Source of the DNA: Sternotherus odoratus
Taxonomy: Eukaryota; Chordata; Testudines; Kinosternidae
NCBI GenBank assembly: GCA_032164245.1
Contig: JAVMKO010000005.1
Location: 44,172,133-44,236,132, forward strand
Direction of reading: 5' to 3'
DNA length: 64,000 nucleotides
Part shown: positions 20,920 through 29,457 of the stretch, one piece after another
Layout of the letters: the number at the start of each line of letters is the position of its first letter
Position numbering within the stretch: the first letter of the stretch is position 1
Notes under the pieces: generated by a model
The model's input: only the letters and a program-made list of their open reading frames with translations
The model's database searches: none
Told to the model about the DNA's origin: nothing
Position numbers and translations under genes: made by a program

Positions 20920-22500
20920 TCATGCCTGGCTGTGGCAGAGAACTGCCTTTTTGTTGCTAGGGCCAGCCTCCTCTGCCTCGGCTTCCCGGGTGGCCGCCGC
21001 AGAGAGCCCTACTTCCAGCCTTGCACATGACAGGCAGGGTATCAGCCGTCCCTGTGCCCTTCGGCGCTCACACCACTCACATGGTGCCTCCCCGCACAGG
21101 GCAACTTCCCCGGCCTCAATTTCCCCTAGGCTCTCACAGGAGCTCAAGGCCTCCTCTGTGGAGCTCACTTCTTGCTCTGGCCTCAGACATTCCTGGCTGT
21201 CTAGGTCCTTCGCTGGGTTTTTGGGATAAGACCCGCCCCTTCGGTCGGCCGAGCCCCCCTTACGGGTTCTCACGCCTGGCCTTGGGGCCGCTCGGGGCCT
21301 CGTACCTCCCACTAGGTCCCAGTCCTGCCCGATAATTACGGGGCAAGGTAACCCCTCTGGCACCCCAACCCGCTTCCAGCAGAATCGACCACCAACCTCT
21401 AGGGGGACCCGGGCCACCTGACAGGTCCTCCTGTCCCTATGGACACACCGTAGGTCCATGGTAGCCCCTGGAATTAGCCACTCAGGGTGTACCAACGCTC
21501 TACGGACGAGCGGACAGGGGGAGGCTGAGTCCACTACCCCCGGTTGGGACTTCCTCCCCACCTGCACCCGCAGGGTGGGCACCCCGTTCCGCGGCTTCCG
21601 CCCCCAAACCTCGGTCCACCCACACCAATTGGTGTAGCCACAGTCCATGGCTGGGCAGTCCCTCTTAATATGCCCTGGCTTCCCACACTGCGCCCCTCTG
21701 GGCTCCCCATCCGTCCCTTTGCCTTTAGCTGGGGGGCGGGGAGAGTCCCTGGGCCGACGCCCGAAATCCCGGACCCGTCGTGGTTGTTCTTCTCCCTGAG
21801 GTCCCTCTGCCTCCACGTACTCCTCGGTCAGGCGCACCACAGACTCCACCGTCTCCGGCTGGTGCCTCCTGACCCAGGTACGGACAGTCTCAGGGAGGCT
21901 GAGCAAAAACTGCTCCAAGATCAGGGAGTCCATGATTTCCTCCCCTGACCGGGCCTCCGGACTCAGCCAATGCGTCGCCCAGTCTCTCAGCCTCTGGGCA
22001 AACGCCCGGGGCCGCACTGCCTGTGTCCAGCGGGCCGCCCGCAACTTCTGCCGGTATTTTTCTGGAGATAAGCCGACCTGGTCCAAGATGGCCGCTCTTA
22101 CAATATCAAAGTCTCGGGCCTCTACAGTGCCCAGGGCCATATAGGCCGCCTGGGCTTCGCCCACAAGGTAGGGAGCAAGCTTGAGGGCCCAGGTGGTCCG
22201 CTCCCACCCGGCTGTGGTGGCCACCCTCTCAAAAGTCCCCAGGAAGGCATCGGGGTCATCCGCCGGGCTCATCTTACAGAGTCCCCAGCCCGGCGGCCGC
22301 ATGCCCTCTCCTGCCCCTCGACTCACCAGGTGCTGCAGGAGAGTTGCCTGGGTCTTTGCTTGCTCCTGGATAAAGTCTTGCAGCCTCCTCTGCTGCTCTG
22401 CCTGAGCCTGCTGCATCTCCAGGTGGGTTTGTTGCAAGGCGTGCATGGCCTGCTGGGTCTGCTTCTGTTTCTCCACAAGCCACTGCAGGGTTCCCTCCAT
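20920..22500 (-). CDS. Gypsy Gag-protease protein, 526 aa, intact frame
   Basis: Structural Gag fused to a retropepsin-like domain. ATG at 22498-22500 was chosen because it lies just after the primer-binding site and begins MEGTLQWLVEKQKQ. Residues 5-60 are a Gln-rich coiled coil. About 81-220 is a SCAN-like capsid region (DPDAFLGTFERVATTAGW; EIMDSLILEQFLLSLPE). A zinc knuckle sits near 270-282 (QCGKPGHIKRDC), but the first Cys is missing because about ten residues, present in the copy at 29458-30692, are deleted. A protease-like block follows at about 316-340 with VVDSAS (DSA in place of DTG/DSG) and later PVIIGQDW. The frame is uninterrupted, implying recent insertion. RT and integrase are absent. 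Confidence 0.85.
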   Translation of the reverse strand: MEGTLQWLVEKQKQTQQAMHALQQTHLEMQQAQAEQQRRLQDFIQEQAKTQATLLQHLVSRGAGEGMRPPGWGLCKMSPADDPDAFLGTFERVATTAGWERTTWALKLAPYLVGEAQAAYMALGTVEARDFDIVRAAILDQVGLSPEKYRQKLRAARWTQAVRPRAFAQRLRDWATHWLSPEARSGEEIMDSLILEQFLLSLPETVRTWVRRHQPETVESVVRLTEEYVEAEGPQGEEQPRRVRDFGRRPRDSPRPPAKGKGTDGEPRGAQCGKPGHIKRDCPAMDCGYTNWCGWTEVWGRKPRNGVPTLRVQVGRKSQPGVVDSASPCPLVRRALVHPEWLIPGATMDLRCVHRDRRTCQVARVPLEVGGRFCWKRVGVPEGLPCPVIIGQDWDLVGGTRPRAAPRPGVRTRKGGSADRRGGSYPKNPAKDLDSQECLRPEQEVSSTEEALSSCESLGEIEAGEVALCGEAPCEWCERRRAQGRLIPCLSCARLEVGLSAAATREAEAEEAGPSNKKAVLCHSQA

Positions 22501-22532
22501 CTCTGGGCCACCAGTTGGGTTGCTGGTGTAGC

Positions 22533-22551
22533 GATCCCACCCCTGACACCA
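22533..22551 (-). promoter_or_regulatory. Primer-binding site, tRNA-Leu type
   Basis: Minus strand begins TGGTGTCAGGGGTGGGAT two bases after the 5' LTR. It is complementary to the 3' end of vertebrate tRNA-Leu (CAG type, as I remember it) with about two mismatches. Confidence 0.7.
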
Positions 22552-22553
22552 CG

Positions 22554-23008
22554 TGTGACAGACCGCTCTCTCACCCCTCGCAGGAACAGGCAGGAAAACC
22601 CTTCTTTGCTTCAAGCAGTGCTCTTTAATTCACAGTGCAAGTCCCCACCTCCAATATATACAGCTTTGTACAGACCTTCAGCATACAGCTCTTGATAGCT
22701 CAGCTCTACAGCTTACAGCTTTACAGACTCTATATAGTCCAGCTCTTAACATGCAACTCTAAACAGTTCTAAACATACAGCTCTGACTAGCTCCAAACAC
22801 ACAGCTCTGAATAGCTCCAAACCACCACCACCCTGGGCTTCCTTCCTGGGAGCCTTTTATCCCCCAGAGGAGGTTGCCAGGTGCAACCCATCCGGGTGAT
22901 TGCCCTGCAAGCCAGGTGGCTGATTAGGCTTTCTGCACCGGGGGGTTTGCAGAGGGCTTTTCTCCCTCTTAAAGGGGCGGCAGGCTGGGTCAAGCCTACC
23001 CTGCCACA
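22554..23008 (-). repeat. 5' LTR of gag-only Gypsy element
   Basis: Partner of 20346-20784; on the plus strand begins TGTGACAG and ends CTGCCACA. It contains an extra CACAGCTCTGAATAGCTCCAAA-like duplication near 22799-22820. Confidence 0.9.
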
Positions 23009-23128
23009 CATTTCATATAAGTTCTCCACCAATCGCAATTTACCTACTGAATCTGATGCTGAGCAGCATTATAGGGTCAATGTCTTCCTGGTCATGAGTG
23101 ACTCTATTTAATCAGGTCTTACTGGTTA
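23009..23128 (+). pseudogene. hAT transposase fragment 4
   Basis: Encodes YRVNVFLVMSDSI, the NVFLVMSDSI-type block of ZMYM1-like hAT proteins. Bordered by the Gypsy TSD on the left and the Harbinger C TSD (TTA, 23126-23128) on the right. Confidence 0.75.
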
Positions 23129-23327
23129 AAGCTGGTCCCCACTACAGCTTAACGTCGACTTTAGTGACATTAAATCGATATAAACATGTCCTCACATGCA
23201 TGCCATTTGCGTCGATTTAAAGGGCCCTCAAAATTGATTTCTGTACTCCTCCCTGACAAGAGGAAGTAGTGAAATCGACCTCTCTGGGTCGATTGTGGAT
23301 TAGGGTATGTCTTCACTACAGCAGTAG

Positions 23328-23452
23328 GTCGATTTCCTTTAATTTGATTTTGTAAAGCAGACTGTATGCAGTCGATTTTGTGTGTCTTCACTAGGCACAG
23401 CTAAGCACAGAAAGTCGACAGTGTCTGTCCGCACAACTTTTGCAAGCGTCGA
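23328..23452. promoter_or_regulatory. Subterminal GTCGA motif cluster, left end of element A
   Basis: GTCGA occurs at 23328, 23371, 23414 and 23448. A similar cluster is at the right end (27637, 27651, 27717, 27760, 27779, in both orientations). These are plausible binding sites for the transposase or the Myb-like partner; this is inference. Confidence 0.5.
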
Positions 23453-23663
23453 CATAACGAGCGTTGCACTGTGGGTACCTATCCCACAGTTCCCTGATCC
23501 CCCAGCAGGCACCATTTCGAGTGCTGCACTATGGGTAGGCATTTCCAAATTTCGCGCCCTTTTTCCGCGCCACCGACCCCCATTACGAGTGGTGCACCGT
23601 GGGTAGGCATCCCATAATTCGCGCCCTTTCTCCGCGCCGTGCTAACACCATAGCACTGCAAGC

Positions 23664-24985
23664 ATGGAGCCCGCTGATGCCACGGCTGCAGTAATGGCCG
23701 TTGTGAAGACATCACGCACGGTTGTGGAGTTCATGCTCTACCGTCTGCAGAGGAATGCGATCCGGAGACAACTGCGCTTTCTGGAACCCGACGACAGTGA
23801 GGAGGAGATGGATCAGGACGTGCACAGCAGGGACAGGGACACTGCCGTTTTTGGAAGTAGGGCGACTGACAATCTGTCAAATTTGGTGGGAATGGGGCAG
23901 GCTCATGCCATCGAACGCCGATTCTGGGCCAGGGAAACAAGCACGGACTGGTGGGATCGCATAGTGCTGCGGGTCTGGGATGACTCCCAGTGGCTCAGAA
24001 ACTTCCGCATGCGAAAGGGCACCTTCATGGAACTTTGTGACTTGCTGTCCCCGGCCCTCCGGCGCAGGAATACCAAAATGAGAGCGGCCCTTACAGTTGA
24101 GAAGCGAGTGGCGATAGCCCTTTGGAAGCTTGCAACGCCAGACAGCTACCGGTCAGTGGCGAATCAGTTTGGGGTGGGTAGGTCTACAGTGGGCTTTGCT
24201 GTGATGCAAGTAAGCAGGGCAATCGTCGAGCGGCTGCTACACCGGGTTATAAACCTTGGAAACCTGCAAGCTACAATAGATGGCTTTGCCGCCATGGGAT
24301 TCCCTAACTGTGGTGGGACTATAGATGGGACTCATATCCCTATCCTGGCACCGGACTACGAGGCCGCCGAGTACAGAAACCAGAAGGGATATTATTCAAT
24401 GGTAATGCAAGCAGTGGTTGACCACAAGGGACGTTTCACCGACCTGTACGTGGGGTGACCGGGAAAGCTTCATGACGCTCGAGTGTTCAGGAACTCTAGG
24501 ATTTTTAGACAGCTGCAGCAAGGCACTTTCTTCCCTGACCAGAAAATTTCCGTGGGGGAGGGGGGGTGGAAATGCCGATCGTTATCATTGGGGACCCAGC
24601 CTACCCCCTAATGCCCTGGCTTATGAAGCCCTACACAGGAGCCCTGGACAGGGGTCAGGAGCTGTTCAACTACAGGCTGAGCAAGTGCAGAATGGCCGTA
24701 GAGTGTGCATTTGGCCGTCTGAAGGGGAGATGGCGTTTGTTGCTGATTCGCTCACACATCAGTGAGAGAAATATCCCCATTGTTATTGCTGCTTGCTCTG
24801 TGCTCCACAATATCTGTGAGAGCAAGGGGGAAACGTTTATGGCGGGCTGGGAGGCAGAGGCAAATTTACTGTCTGCTACGTACGAGCAGCCAGACAACAG
24901 GGAAAGTAGAAGAGCGCACCATGAGGCCCTGCGCCTCAGGGACGCCTTGAAAACCAGTTTTATGAGTGCCCGAGATGGCGTTTGA
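23664..24985 (+). pseudogene. Harbinger transposase (HARBI1-like, DDE_Tnp_4), element A
   Basis: Nuclease that would cut and integrate Harbinger DNA at TWA targets. ATG at 23664 (MEPADATAAVMAVV). Acidic stretch at about 42-60; helix-turn-helix-like region SYRSVANQFGVGRSTVGFAV at 161-180. First catalytic Asp is in GTIDGTHIP (221), second in QAVVDHKG (253). The third residue, Glu in VECAFGRLKG, lies downstream near 24710. The frame is broken by TGA at 24456-24458 (LYVG*PGKLHD, where Trp is expected) and by a frameshift in the G-run near 24560; the C-terminal part continues to 24985. Element B has the same TGA and a frameshift at the same G-run. Confidence 0.9.
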
Positions 24986-25096
24986 GAATCTGCTCCCTTG
25001 CTGTGCTCTAAGCCTGCTGTCCTTGAACCCTCATTCCCTCCCCCCTCCCCATGCTTGCAGAGGAAATGAATTCACTGTTTGAAAAATCATGGGTCC

Positions 25097-25102
25097 TTTA
25101 TT
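25097..25102 (-). terminator. Polyadenylation signal of Myb-like gene, element A
   Basis: AATAAA on the minus strand, just after the exon 2 stop at 25109. On the opposite strand the transposase signal is altered to AAATGA near 25063. Confidence 0.6.
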
Positions 25103-25108
25103 GGTTCA

Positions 25109-25752
25109 TCAGAAATACAAATACAGGGGATCACTGTCATGGTATCCTGGAGGGAAACCAGCAGTCGCAGTGGGGGAGGAGGGGACAGAGGGGGGGGGAA
25201 TGGGGGAGAGGAGGGGTGGCCAAGACACAGCAGCTTTTAAAAGTTTTCCGAGAATGTCAGCCTGCTGCTGCTGCTGCTGCTGCTTCTGCTGGCTTGTGGG
25301 GTGGAGTGGGTCCGTCCACGGAGCTTGCCCCCCCCGGGTTCTCACCCCGCGTTTGGGTGGGGAAGCTATGGGACTTGGGGAGGGAGGGAGGTAGTTAGAC
25401 AGGGGCTGCAGAGGTGATCTTTGGGCCTGCTGCAGCTCCACCAGAGATCGCAGCATGTTGCTCTGGTCCTCCATTATACGGAGCAAAGCATCCATGCGTC
25501 TTTCTTCGCGGTCTTCCCTCTTTTCTGCAGCGGCTCTCGATTCCTGCCTGTCTCGATTCCTTGCCTGTATCTCTCGATTCCTTGCCTCTATCATTCTTTC
25601 CCTCCATTCCGTCTGGCGGGCTGCCTCAGCGCACGAGTTCTCCAGGAGCTCACTGAACATATCATCGCGCGTTCGCATTTACTTTTTACGCTTTCTTATC
25701 TGCAATGCACGGCGGGAGGAGCAGGATGGGGGATTCTGAGATAATTGTTCAT
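25109..25752 (-). pseudogene. Harbinger Myb-like protein, exon 2 (coiled coil), element A
   Basis: Second exon of the Myb/SANT-like accessory gene. The acceptor is pyrimidine-rich with CCCACAG ending at 25753. It encodes EQLSQNP, a basic RKRKK patch that may be nuclear targeting, then a charged coiled coil (AEAARQTEWRERMIEARNRE, RRMDALLRIMEDQSNMLRSL), a Pro-rich stretch and a poly-Gln run from CAG repeats (about 25260-25285). An 8-bp insertion after RKRKK creates a TAA, so this copy would be truncated; elements B and D lack that stop. Confidence 0.75.
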
Positions 25753-26159
25753 CTGTGGGCGAATATGGGAAAAGAAAGTTGGAAAGTTATGAGACAGATA
25801 CATTCAAGGTTAGGAGGCAGATGCAGTCTCGGACGGTACACAATGGGAGTACTATGCCGTTTGCAACCTCAGTATTCAGAGGCCTGATATGATTTCTGTA
25901 CAAGGTCATGTTCTACACCTAAAAGTGACTGAATAGCTCGCAGAAAATTCAGAGCATCTCAGACACATATGCGTGCCTCAGCCCAACACGGCTTCTGAAA
26001 TCACCGTGCAGCCGGCCATGGTAAGTTAAAAGTAGCACTTGCATATTGTAGAGTAACTCCACCCCCCTCCCCCCACCGCGTGGCTCCCACTGAACCACAA
26101 ACTGCAAAACAAAGGCCAAAAAATCTCTCGCTAAGGGCTAAGGTCTTTTGGGGGCTCTT

Positions 26160-26320
26160 CAGACCGCTTGCAGACTGCTCAGATTCCCTGCTAGCTACCG
26201 CTACGGGCTGGAGGGGAGGGGGGGTTGGGTGCGTGTTGGATCTGAAGCGGAAGCAACCGCTTGCAGACTGTTCAGATTCCCTGCTAGCTACCGCTACGGG
26301 CTGGAGGGGGGGGGCGGTCA
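26160..26320. repeat. Tandem duplication in Myb intron, element A
   Basis: A module with CTTGCAGACTG, TCAGATTCCCTGCTAGCTACC and a G-run occurs twice here. In element B the module occurs three times (about 39920-40160). Confidence 0.8.
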
Positions 26321-26434
26321 GCGTTCGTGGGGGGGGGGGGGGGCGGTTGGTCGGTCCTCAGTAGAAAAGAGTACTTTGCAGCTGGGAATCTTTATCTCCC
26401 TACTAATTGCAGTCCATATTTCAAACAGGCAACC

Positions 26435-26725
26435 ATGAATGACATCACTTTGCTGAGAATTTCTCAGAGAGATAGAGAGCGCATGCTCCTTGCCTCCATG
26501 CAAAGTCCTGGTCCTTTCGCTGCAATGCTAGCCTGCTCAATGATACCAGACTACTTACTACTTTCGTGGCGTGGGATGGTCTCCTATCACGGGGGACCAC
26601 ATAAGGCGGCTCTCCCCAGAAATCTGCTGCGGAGGATTCATCGCTACCTCCTGGATAGCTTCATTGAAATGTCCGCGGAGGACTTCCGGTCAATCCCGGA
26701 GTATATTGACAAACTCTTTGAGTAG
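26435..26725 (+). CDS. Third Harbinger frame, 96 aa, unknown function, element A
   Basis: Unrecognised protein. ATG at 26435 in CAACCATGA context; stop TAG at 26723-26725. Begins MNDITLLRISQRDRERML, has a hydrophobic middle (MLACSMIP, YLLLSWRGM), a basic LPRNLLRRIHRYL segment and an acidic end (MSAEDFRSIPEYIDKLFE). It lies wholly inside the Myb-like intron on the opposite strand. Element B has an open copy about 90% identical in protein; element C has a diverged remnant (28710-28880) with mainly synonymous or conservative changes. A possible 3' splice site (TTTCAAACAG) sits 5 bp upstream of the ATG, so an upstream exon may exist. No known domain is evident. It may be a small DNA- or protein-binding accessory factor. 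Confidence 0.65.
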   Translation: MNDITLLRISQRDRERMLLASMQSPGPFAAMLACSMIPDYLLLSWRGMVSYHGGPHKAALPRNLLRRIHRYLLDSFIEMSAEDFRSIPEYIDKLFE

Positions 26726-26836
26726 AAATTGACCAGCAATGAAAGCACGCTAAGTCCTTAGGGCAAGTTGCTCATTAATAAATGCTTCCTTTACAAAATC
26801 ACGCGTCATGTAATCCCTTAAAAAAGAAACACTTAC

Positions 26837-27476
26837 CCCCCTGGGAGGCTTGGGAGGGTGCTGGCTCAAGGGTGATAAACAGCTCCTGGCTGTCTGGGAA
26901 CACGGGTTCTCCGCTGGCCTCCTGCTGCTCCATGAGATTTTCCTCTTCCTCATGGTCGTCCTCATCAGAATCAGTCTCCTCCCTGACGATTATCCCATCG
27001 GTGGAGTCCACGCAGACCGGCGCGATGGTGGTGGGGGCGCCCCCCATTATCTGATTTAGTTCATTGTAGAACCTGCATGTCCGTGGCGCGCCCCCTGATC
27101 GTCCGTTTGCCTCCTTGGCTTTCTGGAACGCTTGCCACAGCTCCTTAATTTTCACGCAGCACTGTGTGGTGTCTCTGTTGTGGCCCCTTTCTAGCATGGC
27201 CTTGGAGACTCTTCCATAGGTGTTGGCATTCCATTTGTTGTGGCGTAGTTCCAACATCACGGATTTCTCTCCCCAGATAGCGATGAGATCCAGCACCTCA
27301 CAAGTGGACCATGCTGGAGCTCTTCTCCTCTGGCTGGTCTCCAGGGTATATGAGCTCTGCATGGAGTCTTGTGATGCTGAGCTCTGCATGGCGGCTAGTG
27401 CTGCTGATTGCTCTGAATGGCGACTGAGCTGTTCAGGTGAGCTGGCCACGCTGACCAAACAGGAAATGGTATTCAA
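26837..27476 (-). CDS. Harbinger Myb/SANT-like protein, exon 1, element A
   Basis: DNA-binding accessory protein of Harbinger elements. Myb/trihelix-like domain: APAWSTCEVLDLIAIWGEK, then YGRVSKAMLERGHNRDTTQC, VKIKELWQAFQKAKEANG and RFYNELNQIMGG. An acidic stretch follows (DSDEDDHEEEEN), then LEPAPSQASQ. The donor GTAAGT is at 26831-26836, and its loss from the message would join exon 2 at 25752. The start is uncertain: the frame is open from 27476, but homology to element C favours an ATG near MQSSASQDS (about 27390). Exon 1 is intact, exon 2 is not. Confidence 0.8.
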
Positions 27477-28055
27477 ATGTTCCCAGGTCTTATCTACCTG
27501 GCCAGAGCAGCGAGTTCAGAGTGCAGTCCAGAGCGGTCACAGTGGAGCAGTGAGGCAGTCCAGAGCGGTCAGAATGGAGCATTGTGGGACAGCCTCTGAA
27601 GGCTATTAATGTCGGTTCCGTCTTCACTAGCCCACAGTCGAGCTTGGAATGTCGATTTTAGCCTTACTTCTCTCGTCAGGCAGGAGTTACAAATTCGATT
27701 TTGAGGGCCCTTTAAATCGACTTTAAGAGCATGTATGTGAAGACAGGTACACGTTTAATTCGACGTAACGTCGTTAAAGTCGAATTAAAGTGGTAGTGAA
27801 GACAGGCCCTTAGTGAGGACACATGGGGACGTTATTGGCCTCCAGGGGCTGTACCACAATGTTCTATTGTGATTGCTCTGGACAGTACTCACTGCTCCAC
27901 TGTGACTGCTCTGGACAGCACTCGCAACTCGCTGCTCTGGCCAGGTAGACAGGAAAAACCCCGGGAACATTTGAATTTCATTTCCTGTTTGGCCAGCGTT
28001 GCGAGCTCACCTGCACAGGTCACTCACCATGCAGAGCTCATCAGCATAAGCCACC

Positions 28056-28605
28056 ATGCAGAGCTCAGCAGCACAGGAGACCAACCATAGGAAACGAGCT
28101 CCAGCATGGTCCACGCTGGAGGTGTTGGATCTGATCGCTATCTGGGGAGAGGAATCCATGATGGAACTCCTTTCCAACAAACGGAATGCCAACATGTTTG
28201 CAAGAGTCTCCAAGGCCATGCTGGAAAGGGGCCACAACAGGGACATCCAACAGTGCCGCGTGAAAATTAAGGAGCTGAGGCAAGCGTTCCAGAAAGCCAA
28301 AGAGGCAAATGGATGCTCTGGGGGACCGCCGCGGACATGCCAGTTCTTCAACAAACTGAATCAAATAATGGGGGGCTCCCCCACCACCGTCACACTGCTG
28401 TCCGTGGACTCTACCTATGGGGTACTCCTGAGGCATGAGGATTCAGATGACGAGGAAGCTGATGAGGATGAAAATACTGCACTGCAGCAGGCAAGGGGTG
28501 AGACCCTGTTAGCAGACAGCCAGGAGCTATTTGTCACCCTGGAGCCAGTACCCTCCCAACCCTCCCAAGATTGTACTCCAGAAACACACGGCGAAGGCAC
28601 CTCTG
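28056..28605 (+). CDS. Harbinger Myb/SANT-like protein, exon 1, element C
   Basis: Diverged homologue of the element A exon. ATG at 28056 (MQSSAAQETNHRKRAPAWST). Myb-like helices EVLDLIAIWGEESMM, FARVSKAMLERGHNRD, VKIKELRQAFQKAKEANG and QFFNKLNQIMGG, then an acidic segment DSDDEEADEDEN. Donor GTGAGT at 28606. The frame is open through the donor to 28679. Exon 2 is missing in C because the region beyond 28880 is replaced by Gypsy and LTR remnants. Confidence 0.75.
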
Positions 28606-28709
28606 GTGAGTGTCCCTTTAGGGATAAGATAAGGCATGATTTTAAAAGGAAGTGCTTATTAATGATTAACTTGCCCTAAGGACTTGGCGTGCATTCATTG
28701 CTAGTACAA

Positions 28710-28880
28710 CTACTGGGAAAGTCTGTTAATGTATTCGGGGATGGAGCAGAAATCCTCTATGGACATTTCCATGAAGCTTTCTAGCAGGTAGCGGTGAACC
28801 TTTCACAAGAGGTTTCTGGGGAGAGTATCCTTATTTCGTCCTCCATGGTAGGACACTGTAAGAGGGGTTACCCCCATCCT
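28710..28880 (-). pseudogene. Third Harbinger frame remnant, element C
   Basis: On the minus strand VSYHGGRNKDTLPRNLL, one TGA, then KVHRYLLESFMEMSIEDF and CSIPEYINRLSQ followed by TAG at the same place as in elements A and B. About 60% identical in protein to those copies. The position (after Myb exon 1, opposite strand) is the same. Confidence 0.75.
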
Positions 28881-29006
28881 CTATGCTCCTGAGTGCAAAG
28901 GCTGGGCCTCTTCTATGCCAGACCAACAAGTCCTTTTCCCCCCCACACACACCCCACTTTGCCAGTTGGGGTTTTTGGGGTTACCAATCACTGTCACCAA
29001 TCGAGT
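28881..29006. other. Unassigned intron-like remnant
   Basis: C-rich sequence between the third-frame remnant and a Gypsy LTR. Nothing recognised. Confidence 0.35.
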
Positions 29007-29397
29007 TGTGACAGATCGCCTTCTCGCCCCACTCCAAACACAGGCAGGAGACTTTTCTTTGGCTCCAAACACTGCTCTTTATTTACAGTGCAGCTTGTGC
29101 AAACCCCACCACCTACTATACACAGCTCTATCCACAGCTCTACAGCTTAGCTCTTTACACAGCTCTATACCCAGCTCTATAGCTTAGCTCCTTCTCTCTA
29201 TCTCACTCCACACCACCACCCTGGGCTTCCTGCCTGGCAGGCTTTTATCCCCCCTGGGGAGGCTGCCAGGTGCAACCCATCCAGGCTGATTGCCCTGCAG
29301 CCCAGGTGGCTGATTAGGCTTCTCTGCAGGGAGGTTTGCAGAGGGCTTGTCTCCCTCTTAAAGGGGCGGCAGGCTGGGTCAGGCCCACCCTGCCACA
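29007..29397 (-). repeat. 3' LTR of second gag-only Gypsy copy
   Basis: Shares CAGGTGCAACCCATCC, GATTGCCCTGCA and TCTTAAAGGGGCGGCAGG blocks with the LTRs at 20346 and 22554, with clear divergence in the middle. Confidence 0.85.
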
Positions 29398-29457
29398 CAC
29401 CTCCCCCCCTTAGCCTAGCCCCATGGGGCTGGCTCGGACCCTTCAATATTTTCCCTT

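Larger units (their letters stand above)
20346..23008 (-). mobile_element. Gypsy LTR element carrying only gag-protease, TSD CATT
   Basis: Two LTRs (20346-20784 and 22554-23008) flank a 1.77-kb interior with one long minus-strand reading frame. Flanking CATT repeats occur at 20342-20345 and 23009-23012. Primer-binding site and polypurine tract are in place. No RT, RNase H or integrase lies between the gag-protease stop (20920) and the 3' LTR, so this copy could only move with enzymes supplied in trans. A second copy with the same layout is at 29007-30692. Confidence 0.9.
23303..27809. mobile_element. Harbinger element A, full length, TSD TTA
   Basis: 4,507 bp. Inverted ends GGGTATGTCTTCACTAC and, reverse-complemented from the right, GGGCCTGTCTTCACTAC. 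Perfect TTA duplications lie at 23300-23302 and 27810-27812. It carries transposase (+), Myb-like gene (-, two exons) and a third small frame (+) inside the Myb intron. Inserted in the left terminal region of Harbinger C. Confidence 0.95.
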
